DNA of 64,000 nucleotides from Tateyamaria omphalii (GTDB lineage: Bacteria; Pseudomonadota; Alphaproteobacteria; Rhodobacterales; Rhodobacteraceae), in contig NZ_CP019312.1 of NCBI RefSeq assembly GCF_001969365.1, forward strand, positions 1,860,001 through 1,924,000, in the 5' to 3' direction. Made by a program: the position numbers and the translations under genes. Below the pieces are notes generated by a model, which saw only the letters and a list, made by a program, of their open reading frames with translations, made no database searches and was not told the origin of the DNA. The first letter of the stretch is position 1; every line of letters starts with the position of its first letter. This document shows, piece by piece, positions 9,901 to 17,251 of the stretch.

Positions 9901-10662
9901 ATGTCCTACGCCATTCGCATCTTCACACATGCCATCTCCATGGTGTTCCGCGATCTCTCTGCAACGGTCCGGGCCACATCGGCGGGCATCCTGCTGATCG
10001 CACTCGGCGCCGGCCTGTTGGTTGTGATGGCCCCGGGGCTTGCGAGCGGTGTCACGACATTCAATTCGCCCGAGGCGTTCAACAGCATCCCGAATATAGA
10101 GTTCGTCCTGCCCGCATTCCTGCTCATGGCCATCGGCTACATGATGATGATCGCCGCCTGGCACCGCTACGTCCTGCTGCCGCCGGAGCGCCGCGACGAA
10201 GGGTTCACGCCAAGTGCAGGCATCGTGCTGGGCTATTTCGGCCGCAGCCTCCTCTTGGGCCTCGCCGTCGGCGTCCTGGCCATCCCGATCTTCATCCCGG
10301 TCGGCCTGATCGCGGCAAGCATGGGCGACAGGGTGGCTGAAATCGCGTTGATCCCCATGGTTGCCCTGCTCGGCTGGCTGCTCTTGCGGTGGAGCCTGAT
10401 CCTCCCGGCCTGCACCATCGAGCGCAAGATGAGCTTTGGCGACAGCTGGCGCGCAACCAAACCGCTCGCGGGCACCATCCTTGGGGTCCTGATCATCTTT
10501 GTACTGATCGACTTTGTGCTGAACCTCGTCCTCGGCGCTATCATCACCGACAGTGTCATCAGCGGCATCATCTCTGTCATCGTGTCGCTGCTCTACGCCC
10601 TCGTCAGCGCCAGCATTCTGACCACACTCTACGGCATCGCGGTCGAAGGGCGCGACGTCTGA
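9901..10662 (+). CDS. Uncharacterised polytopic membrane protein
   Basis: Protein of 253 residues with about six hydrophobic segments: a helix near residues 24-45, one near 65-85, a long pair near 105-140, one near 150-165, and a C-terminal set near 190-245. The start at 9901 is chosen because AGGAG lies five bases before it; an upstream in-frame ATG at 9805 would add a hydrophilic, low-complexity stretch. The gene ends back-to-back with mrp on the other strand. I do not recognise a functional motif; the topology is reminiscent of DUF-type membrane proteins of the glycerophosphoryl-diester-phosphodiesterase-associated kind, but this is only an impression. Confidence 0.85.
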   Translation: MSYAIRIFTHAISMVFRDLSATVRATSAGILLIALGAGLLVVMAPGLASGVTTFNSPEAFNSIPNIEFVLPAFLLMAIGYMMMIAAWHRYVLLPPERRDEGFTPSAGIVLGYFGRSLLLGLAVGVLAIPIFIPVGLIAASMGDRVAEIALIPMVALLGWLLLRWSLILPACTIERKMSFGDSWRATKPLAGTILGVLIIFVLIDFVLNLVLGAIITDSVISGIISVIVSLLYALVSASILTTLYGIAVEGRDV

Positions 10663-11733
10663 TCAGGCCATCCCGCCCTTGATCAACCCGGTGGCGATGC
10701 GCGCATATGCCTGCGCCATCGGCCCATCGCCCACGGCAACCGGCGTGCCGCCGTCGCCTGCCAGGCGCGTCTCCAGATCAATGGGCAGCGCCCCAAGCAG
10801 CGGCACGCCCATCTTCTCCGCCTCTGCCGCCACACCGCCCTGGCCAAAGATCTGATGCTCCGCCCCGCAATCGGGGCACACAAACAGCGACATATTCTCG
10901 ATCAGACCCAGCACGGGTGTCTTCAGCGTCGCAAACATGTCCAACGCCTTGCGCGCATCAATCAGGGCAACATCCTGCGGGGTCGACACCACAATGGCGC
11001 CCGACAGTTCCGACTTGGTGCAGAGGGTCAACTGCACATCCCCCGTTCCGGGCGGCAGATCGACGAGCAGCACATCCAGCTCGCCCCACTCCACCTGCCC
11101 CAGCATCTGCTGCAGCGCGCCCATCAGCATCGGGCCGCGCCACACCACGGCCTTGCCCTCCTCCAGCATGAAACCAATGGACATGAGCGTCACACCATGG
11201 GCGTGCAATGGAATGATCGTCTTGCCATCGGGGGACGCGGGGCGCTTGTTCACCCCCATCATGCGGGGCTGAGACGGACCATATATATCTGCATCCAACA
11301 AACCGACCTTCCGCCCTTGCTTGGCCAAAGCCACGGCCAAATTAGAAGACACGGTCGACTTGCCAACTCCGCCCTTGCCGGAGCCAATGGCCAGAATGCG
11401 CTTTACGCCAACAGGCTTGGTCGGTCCCTCCTGCGGCTTGGGATGGCCGCCGATCTTAAGACTGGGGGCGGGCTGCTTCTTGGCCGGACCGTGGGCGGTC
11501 AAAGCAACACGCACGTCACCTACACCAGCCAGGCCCCGCACCGCCTCTTCGGCGGCCGCACGCACCGGCTCCATCTTGGCAGCAATCTCAGGCGTCGGCG
11601 CCTCGATCACGAATTGCACGGCATCGCCCTGAATTTGCACCGCACGAATCAAATCGTGGCTCACGAGGTCTCCGCCATCGGGCATGCCGATCCGGGCCAG
11701 CGTTTCCATCACGTGATCCTTGGATACCGACAT
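10663..11733 (-). CDS. mrp: Mrp/ApbC-type iron-sulfur cluster carrier ATPase
   Basis: Cytosolic P-loop ATPase (356 residues) of the Mrp/NBP35 family that carries Fe-S clusters to target proteins. An N-terminal DUF59-like domain (VMETLARIGMPDGGDLV onward) precedes the deviant Walker A GSGKGGVGKST in the ATPase domain; the metal-binding CPDC pair is at SLFVCPDCGAEH. ATG 11733 is preferred because GGAGAG precedes it at good spacing; a start at 11760 would add nine residues. It is transcribed away from the DUF1127/small-RNA locus, with a 223-base gap between. Confidence 0.95.
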   Translation of the reverse strand: MSVSKDHVMETLARIGMPDGGDLVSHDLIRAVQIQGDAVQFVIEAPTPEIAAKMEPVRAAAEEAVRGLAGVGDVRVALTAHGPAKKQPAPSLKIGGHPKPQEGPTKPVGVKRILAIGSGKGGVGKSTVSSNLAVALAKQGRKVGLLDADIYGPSQPRMMGVNKRPASPDGKTIIPLHAHGVTLMSIGFMLEEGKAVVWRGPMLMGALQQMLGQVEWGELDVLLVDLPPGTGDVQLTLCTKSELSGAIVVSTPQDVALIDARKALDMFATLKTPVLGLIENMSLFVCPDCGAEHQIFGQGGVAAEAEKMGVPLLGALPIDLETRLAGDGGTPVAVGDGPMAQAYARIATGLIKGGMA

Positions 11734-11896
11734 GCTCAATCTCTCCGCTTTGTGATGCAAGAGATGGCAGTTATTTCACCAGTGGCAAGGGCCCGCCGAC
11801 CATTCCCGCGCAAACGCCGCATTGGTGTGCGCCCTGCCGCTCAATTCAACTTCAGGTCTATGCAATTGCTGCATGGCAGCATTGAATTGCTGTGTA

Positions 11897-11925
11897 TTGT
11901 GCAGCTGCAGCATGAGCCTATATAA
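11897..11925 (+). promoter_or_regulatory. Candidate promoter of the DUF1127/cuckoo small-RNA locus
   Basis: TTGTGC (11897-11902), a 16-base spacer, and TATATAA (11919-11925), ending 31 bases before the DUF1127 ATG. The -10 side also reads CCTATAT, close to the CCATAT-type -10 of alphaproteobacterial RpoH promoters, and the Rhodobacter counterpart is known to be driven by RpoHI/RpoHII. No clear CTTG -35 is present, so sigma assignment is open. Confidence 0.5.
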
Positions 11926-11956
11926 CCATCAACGAAATGAGCATGAGGCAAAAAAC

Positions 11957-12187
11957 ATGGCCTATTACAACGACGTAGCACAACGCAGCGATCTGGTGGA
12001 ACGTATCCTCGGCACCGCTGCCCGCCTATTCGAAGCCGCCGCAGAGCGCCGCGCACAGCAGCGCATCTACCGCACGACTTTGACCGAGCTGAACGCGCTG
12101 TCCAACCGTGAACTGGCTGATCTTGGCCTGCATCGGTCGGAACTCAAGCGGGTGGCTTGGGAGTCCGCGCAAGACGTGGCAGCCTGA
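11957..12187 (+). CDS. ccaF1: DUF1127 small basic protein, CcaF1-like, leading a CcsR/cuckoo RNA array
   Basis: 76-residue protein with the C-terminal DUF1127 domain: a basic helix RRAQQRIYRTTLTELNALS followed by NRELADLGLHRSEL (the hallmark L-x2-L-x-ELxDLGLxRxE pattern). ATG 11957 has GAGG nine bases upstream; an in-frame start at 11822 would add a poorly conserved stretch crossing the promoter. Directly downstream are six CCTCCTCCC hairpins. In Rhodobacter sphaeroides the equivalent DUF1127 protein (CcaF1) is co-transcribed with the CcsR small RNAs and affects their processing; the same linkage here supports that role by inference. Confidence 0.9.
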   Translation: MAYYNDVAQRSDLVERILGTAARLFEAAAERRAQQRIYRTTLTELNALSNRELADLGLHRSELKRVAWESAQDVAA

Positions 12188-12204
12188 AGACGAATACACG
12201 AGAT

Positions 12205-12277
12205 CAGATGTTCCTCTCCTCCTCCCTGGGGCATCTGAAATTGGCGGCGGCGCCGACCTCCTCCCTGGCGCCGCCGC
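12205..12277 (+). ncRNA. Cuckoo/CcsR-type small RNA, unit 1 (two CCUCCUCCC hairpins)
   Basis: Hairpin 1: stem CAGATG (12205-12210) with CATCTG (12232-12237), loop containing CCTCCTCCC at 12218-12226. Hairpin 2, seven bases on: 11-base stem GCGGCGGCGCC (12244-12254) with GGCGCCGCCGC (12267-12277), loop containing CCTCCTCCC at 12257-12265. The two-hairpin unit with an exposed anti-Shine-Dalgarno loop is the defining form of the cuckoo RNA family. It begins 18 bases after the DUF1127 stop, so it is likely released from that mRNA by processing. Confidence 0.85.
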
Positions 12278-12295
12278 ACTTTGAACACAGCGATA

Positions 12296-12377
12296 CATCG
12301 CGCCCCGGTCCTCCTCCTCCCTGACCGACGCGATGTTGCAAGAGCGGCGGCATTCACCTCCTCCCGAATGTCGCCGC
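12296..12377 (+). ncRNA. Cuckoo/CcsR-type small RNA, unit 2 (two CCUCCUCCC hairpins)
   Basis: Hairpin 3: outer stem CATCGCG (12296-12302) with CGCGATG (12329-12335), inner CGGTC with GACCG, loop carrying CCTCCTCCC at 12313-12321. Hairpin 4, eight bases on: GCGGCG/CATTC (12344-12355, one mismatch) with GAATG/CGCCGC (12366-12377), loop CCTCCTCCC at 12357-12365. The stem sequences differ from unit 1 while the loop motif is unchanged, and mismatching stem bases are matched on both sides, which supports an RNA-level structure. Confidence 0.85.
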
Positions 12378-12408
12378 ACGAATACCGCACCAACCAACCG
12401 GTGCATCA

Positions 12409-12505
12409 GATATGTCCGAACCGGTCCTCCTCCTCCCTGACCGGCGGGCATCAAGACGGCGGCGATCCCCTCCTCCTCCCTGGGATCGCCGCTTTTTCTT
12501 TTTCA
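12409..12505 (+). ncRNA. Cuckoo/CcsR-type small RNA, unit 3, ending in the array terminator
   Basis: Hairpin 5: outer GAT-(AT bulge)-GTCCG (12409-12418) with CGGGCATC (12445-12452), inner CCGGTC (12421-12426) with GACCGG (12439-12444), loop CCTCCTCCC at 12429-12437. Hairpin 6: 11-base perfect stem GCGGCGATCCC (12459-12469) with GGGATCGCCGC (12482-12492), loop CCTCCTCCC at 12472-12480, immediately followed by TTTTTCTTTTT. Hairpin 6 therefore doubles as a Rho-independent terminator for the whole DUF1127-array transcript. Confidence 0.87.
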
Positions 12506-12542
12506 GCCCCCCCGTCAGTCCCTGAAAAAACCGCGCCGCCGA

Positions 12543-12569
12543 TGTCACATCCCGGCCCGCGCCCGCGTC
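12543..12569 (+). promoter_or_regulatory. ECF41-type promoter
   Basis: TGTCACA (12543-12549), exactly 16 bases, then CGTC (12566-12569). This is an exact match to the published ECF41 target promoter (TGTCACA-N16-CGTC) and lies directly upstream of the operon encoding an ECF41 sigma factor and its partner enzyme, the position expected for autoregulation. The transcript would start near 12576, giving a leader of about 125 bases before the 12702 gene. Confidence 0.88.
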
Positions 12570-12606
12570 ACATGTTCCGAAAGCACCAGGAACATGAAGG
12601 AAGACG

Positions 12607-12705
12607 ATGCAGCCCCTCCCCAACGACCCAACAGGCACACGGCGCCTGCTCTGGACAAACCGCACCCGCACACTCTCAATGCCGATCAAGGAGGCAACCC
12701 GATGA
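12607..12705 (+). CDS. Candidate 32-residue leader ORF in the ECF41 transcript
   Basis: A short frame starting at ATG 12607 after GGAAG at good spacing and ending TGA 12703-12705, which overlaps the next gene's ATG (ATGA at 12702-12705). It encodes a basic peptide beginning MQPLPNDPTGTRRLL and ending MPIKEATR. Ribosome-binding site plus stop/start overlap suggest it could be translated and couple translation of the next gene. I recognise no family. It could equally be fortuitous, since the downstream gene has its own GGAGG at 12690-12694. Confidence 0.35.
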   Translation: MQPLPNDPTGTRRLLWTNRTRTLSMPIKEATR

Positions 12706-13250
12706 TCCGCGCCCTTCTGCACGCCAGCACCCGCCGTTTTGCGAGGCAGTTCAACTATAACGCCCAGTACCAGCACGACATGATCGACACCGACGCGCGG
12801 GCCGGAATGCGCCTCGCGCTCTTCCAGATGGTCAGCAATTACGCAGGGCCCGCCAGCGCGCACCATATCCGCATGGGCGCCATGGTCGGTTCCGCGGTCG
12901 AGGGCGATTGCGGCCCCTGCGCCCAACTTACCGTCGACATGGCCCTCGCCTTCGGCGCACGGGGCCCAGATATTCAGGCGTGCCTGAACGGTGCAGCAGA
13001 CGCAGCAGGCGATTTCGGCCTCGGCTACCAGTTCGCGTGGGCCGCCATCCGGGGCGACGACGCGCTCGACGCACTGCGCGCCCGGATCGAGGACGCGCAC
13101 GGCCCCCGCGCCGTGATCGCCGCCTCCTTCGCCGCGGCCTTCACCCGCGCCTATCCGGTGCTGAAACGCGGCATGGGCCACGGCAAGCTCTGCCAGCGAC
13201 TCGACGTGGGCGGCACCTCGGTCACACTCGCGGACCCTGCCCCGACATGA
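12702..13250 (+). CDS. Carboxymuconolactone-decarboxylase/AhpD-like protein, ECF41 partner (COE)
   Basis: 182-residue protein with an AhpD/CMD-like core: a helix beginning YAGPASAHHIRMGAMVG, then EGDCGPCAQL with a CxxC pair at residues 70 and 73 as in thiol-active AhpD-like proteins. ATG 12702 follows GGAGG by seven bases; an earlier in-frame ATG at 12594 lacks one. Its stop overlaps the sigma-factor ATG by four bases. ECF41 sigma factors are characteristically encoded next to a carboxymuconolactone decarboxylase, oxidoreductase or epimerase, so this is the expected partner. Substrate unknown. Confidence 0.88.
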   Translation: MIRALLHASTRRFARQFNYNAQYQHDMIDTDARAGMRLALFQMVSNYAGPASAHHIRMGAMVGSAVEGDCGPCAQLTVDMALAFGARGPDIQACLNGAADAAGDFGLGYQFAWAAIRGDDALDALRARIEDAHGPRAVIAASFAAAFTRAYPVLKRGMGHGKLCQRLDVGGTSVTLADPAPT

Positions 13251-14152
13251 CCCGGACCGAGCAATTCGAAGCACAGCGACCGATGCTCACGGCCCTGTGC
13301 TACCGCATGCTGGGAGAACGGGCCCTGGCCGAAGACGCCGTGCAGGACACATGGCTCAAATGGTCGACTGCAGATCACAGCACCATCCGCACCCCTGCCG
13401 CCTGGTTGCGTACCGCTGCCACCCGCGTGGCCATCGACAGCTTGCGGCGGGCCAAGGCGCGGCGCGAAACCTATGTGGGTCCGTGGTTGCCCGAACCCCT
13501 GATCGTGGACGAGACAACGGCCGAAGACAGCTTTGCGCTGGCGCAGGACTGTGAACTCGCCCTCCTTTGGATCATGGACACGCTACCCGCCAGCGAACGC
13601 GCCGCCTTTGTCCTGCGCGAAGCGTTCGATGCCTCCTATGCCGACATCGCCGACACACTCGGCAAATCCGAAGCCGCCTGTCGCCAACTCGTCAGCCGCG
13701 CCCACCGCCGGATCGCCCAGTCCGCACCGGACCTTACCCAGCCGCCCGGCAAACGCGCCGCCCAGATCAGCGGCTTTCTCGCGGCCATCGCCAGCAATGA
13801 TCTGGACACGGCCAAGGCGTATCTGGCAACCGACGCGATCTCGATCTCCGACGGCGGGGCCAAGGCCCGCGCCGCACGCCGCCCCCTGATCGGCCCCGAG
13901 GACATCGTGCTTGTGTCCCACGCCGTCACCCTGAAACATGCCGCAGGTCTCGCACCCGTCCCGGTTACGGCCAACAGGCACCCGGCCCTTCTCATGATGG
14001 AAGACGGCCGCGCCCACACGCTCTTTACCGCAGCCCTCGATGCGACGGGAAAAATCTGTTGGATGTACACGATGCGCAACCCCGACAAGATGCCGCTGCG
14101 GGACAGTGGGGGCGGCCATATGCGCAGCACAAGCAGCGCGCAGCGGACCTAG
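13247..14152 (+). CDS. ECF41-family RNA polymerase sigma factor with SnoaL-like C-terminal extension
   Basis: 301-residue sigma factor. Region 2 is at about 8-75 (RMLGERALAEDAVQDTWLKW), region 4 at about 105-160 (LPASERAAFVLREAFDASYADIA, then a helix-turn-helix). ECF41 hallmarks: WLPEPL in the linker (80-85), a DGGGK-like motif reading DGGAK (202-206) in the SnoaL-like extension, and NPDKM near the C-terminus (278-282, usual form NPDKL). In this family the extension acts in cis as a built-in regulator instead of a separate anti-sigma factor, and none is encoded here. Coupled to the 12702 gene; its stop overlaps the uvrD stop (CTAG). Confidence 0.95.
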   Translation: MTRTEQFEAQRPMLTALCYRMLGERALAEDAVQDTWLKWSTADHSTIRTPAAWLRTAATRVAIDSLRRAKARRETYVGPWLPEPLIVDETTAEDSFALAQDCELALLWIMDTLPASERAAFVLREAFDASYADIADTLGKSEAACRQLVSRAHRRIAQSAPDLTQPPGKRAAQISGFLAAIASNDLDTAKAYLATDAISISDGGAKARAARRPLIGPEDIVLVSHAVTLKHAAGLAPVPVTANRHPALLMMEDGRAHTLFTAALDATGKICWMYTMRNPDKMPLRDSGGGHMRSTSSAQRT

Positions 14153-16578
14153 AACGGAATGTCATCCGTTCCCGAAACAAAGCGCGACACGACCTTTTTC
14201 AGCCCCGCTTTTTCAAAGTCGACCTCCAGCTTGTCGCCCTCGATCCCCACGATCGCGCCATAGCCGAACTTCTGATGAAACACCCGGTCGCCGACGGTAA
14301 AGGCCGAAACCGCGTTAAGGTCGATCACTGTATTCCGGCTCTCCTGCGGCTGGCTCAGGGGCCGTTCTCCGGCCCGCGCCTGCAGCCGTTTCCAGCCCGG
14401 CGAGTTGTACACATTCGCCTCCGCCGCCGCCTGATGCAGCCGCGATTCGGCGCCCATCGACGGTGCGGCAGCCCCAAATCCACCGCCATACAAGCCCGGC
14501 GGCGTCAGCACATCCACATGATCCTCGGGCAGCTCATCGACAAAGCGCGACGGCATCGACGATTGCCATTGCCCGAACACACGCCGGTTCGAGGCAAAGG
14601 AGATCGTACACACCTCCTCTGCCCGCGTGATGCCCACATAGGCCAGCCGCCGCTCCTCTTCGAGCCCCTTGACCCCGCTCTCGTCCATCGACCGCTGCGA
14701 CGGAAACAGCCCATCTTCCCATCCGGGCAGAAAGACCTGCGGAAACTCCAACCCCTTAGCCGCGTGCAGCGTCATGATCGAAACCTTCGCCTCATCATCC
14801 TCGCTCGCGTTGTCCATGACCAGCGAAACATGCTCAAGGAAACCTTGCAAATTCTCAAAGGATTCAAGGGCTTTCACAAGCTCCTTCAAGTTTTCCAGCC
14901 GCCCGGGCGCCTCCGGCGTCTTGTCGTTTTGCCAGTGCGCGGTATAGCCCGACTCGTCCAGAACGATCTCAGCCAACTCGATATGGCTCACGGGTGGCGG
15001 CCCATACTCAACCCGCAGCGGCCCGTCGCCATCATCCAGCACGCTGTCGTCCTGCGCCACCTCGATCCGCGGCCCGCGCAGCTTGGAATTCCACCGCGCA
15101 ATACCATCGACAAGGGCGCGTAACTCATTGCCACCCTTTCCTTTTATCAGCCCTTGCTCAACGGCCAGCCGCGCCCCTTCCACAAGCGGCAAGCCATTGG
15201 CACGCGCCGTGATTTGAATGGTCTGCTGCGCCTTATCGCCGAGCCCCCGCTTGGGCGTGTTCACGATCCGCTCGAACGCAAGATCATCATCGGGCGACAC
15301 GACCACGCGGAAATACGCCATCGCATCCCGGATCTCCATCCGCTCGTAAAAGCGGGGCCCTCCAATGACCCGGTACGGCAAGCCGATGGTCAGAAACCGG
15401 TCCTCAAACGCTCGCATCTGATGCGACGCACGAACCAAAATAGCCATATCCTCCAAGGACATAGCCCGCACACCTCGTGTGCCTTTCTGCGCCGCCTCAA
15501 TCTCTTCACCGATCCAGCGCGCCTCTTCCTCACCATCCCAATGGCCGATCAGGCGCACCTTCTCGCCGTCGTTTTTGTCTGTCCAAAGCGTCTTGCCCAG
15601 CCGGTTTTCATTCCCGTCGATCACGCCGGATGCTGCGGCCAGAATATGCGGGGTTGAACGGTAATTCTGCTCCAGCCGCACCACATGCGCGCCCGGAAAA
15701 TCCTTTTCGAACCGCAGGATGTTGCCCACTTCCGCCCCGCGCCAGCCATAGATCGACTGGTCGTCATCGCCCACGCAGCAGATGTTCTTGTGCCCCTGCG
15801 CCAGCAGCCTAAGCCACAGATATTGCGCGACATTCGTGTCCTGATATTCGTCCACGAGGATAAAGGCGAACCAACGCTGATACTGCGCCAACACATCTGG
15901 ATGAGACTGAAAGATCGTAACCATATGCAAGAGCAGGTCACCGAAATCGCAAGCGTTCAATTCCTGCAAGCGCGCCTGATACTGGGCATAGAAATCCACA
16001 CCCTTGTGGTTGTAAGCCCCCGCATCCGCGGCCGGCACCTTGTCCGGCGTCAGCGCCCGGTTCTTCCATCCGTCAATGATGCTCGCCAACTGCCGCGCAG
16101 GCCAGCGCTTGTCGTCGATATTGGCGGCCGAAATCAACTGCTTGAGCAACCGGATCTGATCATCCGTGTCCAGGATGGTAAAGTTGCTCTTCAACCCCGC
16201 GAGTTCCGCATGACGGCGCAACAGCTTGACGCAGATCGCGTGAAACGTGCCCAGCCAGGGCATCCCTTCGATCTGCTGGCCCAGCATATGGCCCACGCGG
16301 TTCTTCATCTCGCGCGCGGCCTTGTTGGTAAAGGTCACGGCAAGGATCTCATTGGGCCGGGCGCGACCGGTGTTCAGCAAATGCACGATGCGCGCAGTCA
16401 AAGCACGCGTCTTGCCCGTACCCGCCCCCGCCAGCATCAGCACCGGGCCATCCAGCTTCTCAACCGCTTCGCGCTGCGCGGGGTTCAAGCCATCAAGATA
16501 GGGCTGTGGCCGCGCCTGCATGGCACGGGCCGACAGCGAAGCCCCCTCGAACGCGTCGAATTCATCATAACTGCTCAT
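14149..16578 (-). CDS. uvrD: UvrD/PcrA-type superfamily 1 DNA helicase
   Basis: 3'-5' DNA helicase of 809 residues used in nucleotide-excision and mismatch repair. Motifs in order: LNPAQREAVE (Q motif, near 30), AGAGTGKTRAL (Walker A, near 51-61), FTNKAAREM (Ia), DEYQDTN (Walker B), DDDQSIYGWRGA (III), LEQNYRST (IV), TLHAAKGLEF (V) and VGITRAEE (VI). The C-terminal VGDRVFHQKFGYGAIVGI segment is the UvrD/PcrA Tudor-like domain. Converges with the ECF41 gene, the two stop codons overlapping. Two frames run antisense but are coding shadows. Confidence 0.96.
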   Translation of the reverse strand: MSSYDEFDAFEGASLSARAMQARPQPYLDGLNPAQREAVEKLDGPVLMLAGAGTGKTRALTARIVHLLNTGRARPNEILAVTFTNKAAREMKNRVGHMLGQQIEGMPWLGTFHAICVKLLRRHAELAGLKSNFTILDTDDQIRLLKQLISAANIDDKRWPARQLASIIDGWKNRALTPDKVPAADAGAYNHKGVDFYAQYQARLQELNACDFGDLLLHMVTIFQSHPDVLAQYQRWFAFILVDEYQDTNVAQYLWLRLLAQGHKNICCVGDDDQSIYGWRGAEVGNILRFEKDFPGAHVVRLEQNYRSTPHILAAASGVIDGNENRLGKTLWTDKNDGEKVRLIGHWDGEEEARWIGEEIEAAQKGTRGVRAMSLEDMAILVRASHQMRAFEDRFLTIGLPYRVIGGPRFYERMEIRDAMAYFRVVVSPDDDLAFERIVNTPKRGLGDKAQQTIQITARANGLPLVEGARLAVEQGLIKGKGGNELRALVDGIARWNSKLRGPRIEVAQDDSVLDDGDGPLRVEYGPPPVSHIELAEIVLDESGYTAHWQNDKTPEAPGRLENLKELVKALESFENLQGFLEHVSLVMDNASEDDEAKVSIMTLHAAKGLEFPQVFLPGWEDGLFPSQRSMDESGVKGLEEERRLAYVGITRAEEVCTISFASNRRVFGQWQSSMPSRFVDELPEDHVDVLTPPGLYGGGFGAAAPSMGAESRLHQAAAEANVYNSPGWKRLQARAGERPLSQPQESRNTVIDLNAVSAFTVGDRVFHQKFGYGAIVGIEGDKLEVDFEKAGLKKVVSRFVSGTDDIPF

Positions 16579-16653
16579 GAACCAAGCATAGCGCGACCCA
16601 TGGCAAAGCGAAAGCTGTTCTTGATCTGTTCCCCGGCCGAGACTGCGGCGTGG

Positions 16654-17136
16654 TCAGACCGCCTCGGCAAAGATGTTTTCGGGTTTCTGCGTGCGTGCCG
16701 CATAGGCCGCGCGCGCCGCCTCGAGGTTGGGTTTCTTCATTCGCAGCGCCCGTGCGGGCATCACCGAACCTGTCGCCTTTGCGCGCAGCGACGCGAGGCC
16801 CAGTTTGATCGCCACCTCATTCGAAACGTCCTGCCCGACGATGCAGTGCAGGGACGGGAAATGCGGCGACAACGCATCGTGATCCTCACCCACATCAGGC
16901 GTGCGCAGGATTGACACAAGATGGCTGTTGCGATCCTCCGCCATGCCCAGCGTGTCGCCCAGTGCGTCAGCGATGGTCGACTTCTCAATCACCAGAAGGT
17001 CCACACAAAGGCGCTGAATGCATGTCTCGGCCACAAGCAGGCTGCCGGTGCCAGTGACCTGCACGCCTGCGTTCATGAGGGCGATCTGGCTTTGGTCGAG
17101 GCGATCCGCTTGCCGGTCGATGATCAGTGCTTGCAT
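16654..17136 (-). CDS. Receiver-like hypothetical protein
   Basis: 160-residue protein starting QALIIDRQADRL with an alternation of short beta-like and helical segments (ALIIDRQ, VDLLVIEKS, HLVSILRT, SLHCIVGQD) as in the CheY-like fold. The phospho-acceptor Asp of a true receiver is not evident: the expected third-strand position reads LLVIEKS. It ends in a basic tail (ALRMKKPNLEAARAAYAARTQKPENIFAEAV). ATG 17136 is preferred, with GAAGGA upstream; a TTG start at 17142 is possible. No histidine kinase or output domain is adjacent, so function is unassigned. Confidence 0.75.
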   Translation of the reverse strand: MQALIIDRQADRLDQSQIALMNAGVQVTGTGSLLVAETCIQRLCVDLLVIEKSTIADALGDTLGMAEDRNSHLVSILRTPDVGEDHDALSPHFPSLHCIVGQDVSNEVAIKLGLASLRAKATGSVMPARALRMKKPNLEAARAAYAARTQKPENIFAEAV

Positions 17137-17251
17137 GGTCAAATTCCTTCCGAGGGGTGTGTAATGAGCGACGAATCCACTTTTGCGAAATTGTCCTTAA
17201 AAAATGATTTAACTCAGGGCCTCATTTCTGCGGTTCTCTGGACATTTCCGC

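Noticed and set aside
12205..12492. Six regularly repeated CCTCCTCCC units could look like a CRISPR array.
   Set aside because: Units sit inside hairpin loops with different stems, spacing is irregular (34-72 bases), and a T-run terminator ends the set; this is a small-RNA array.
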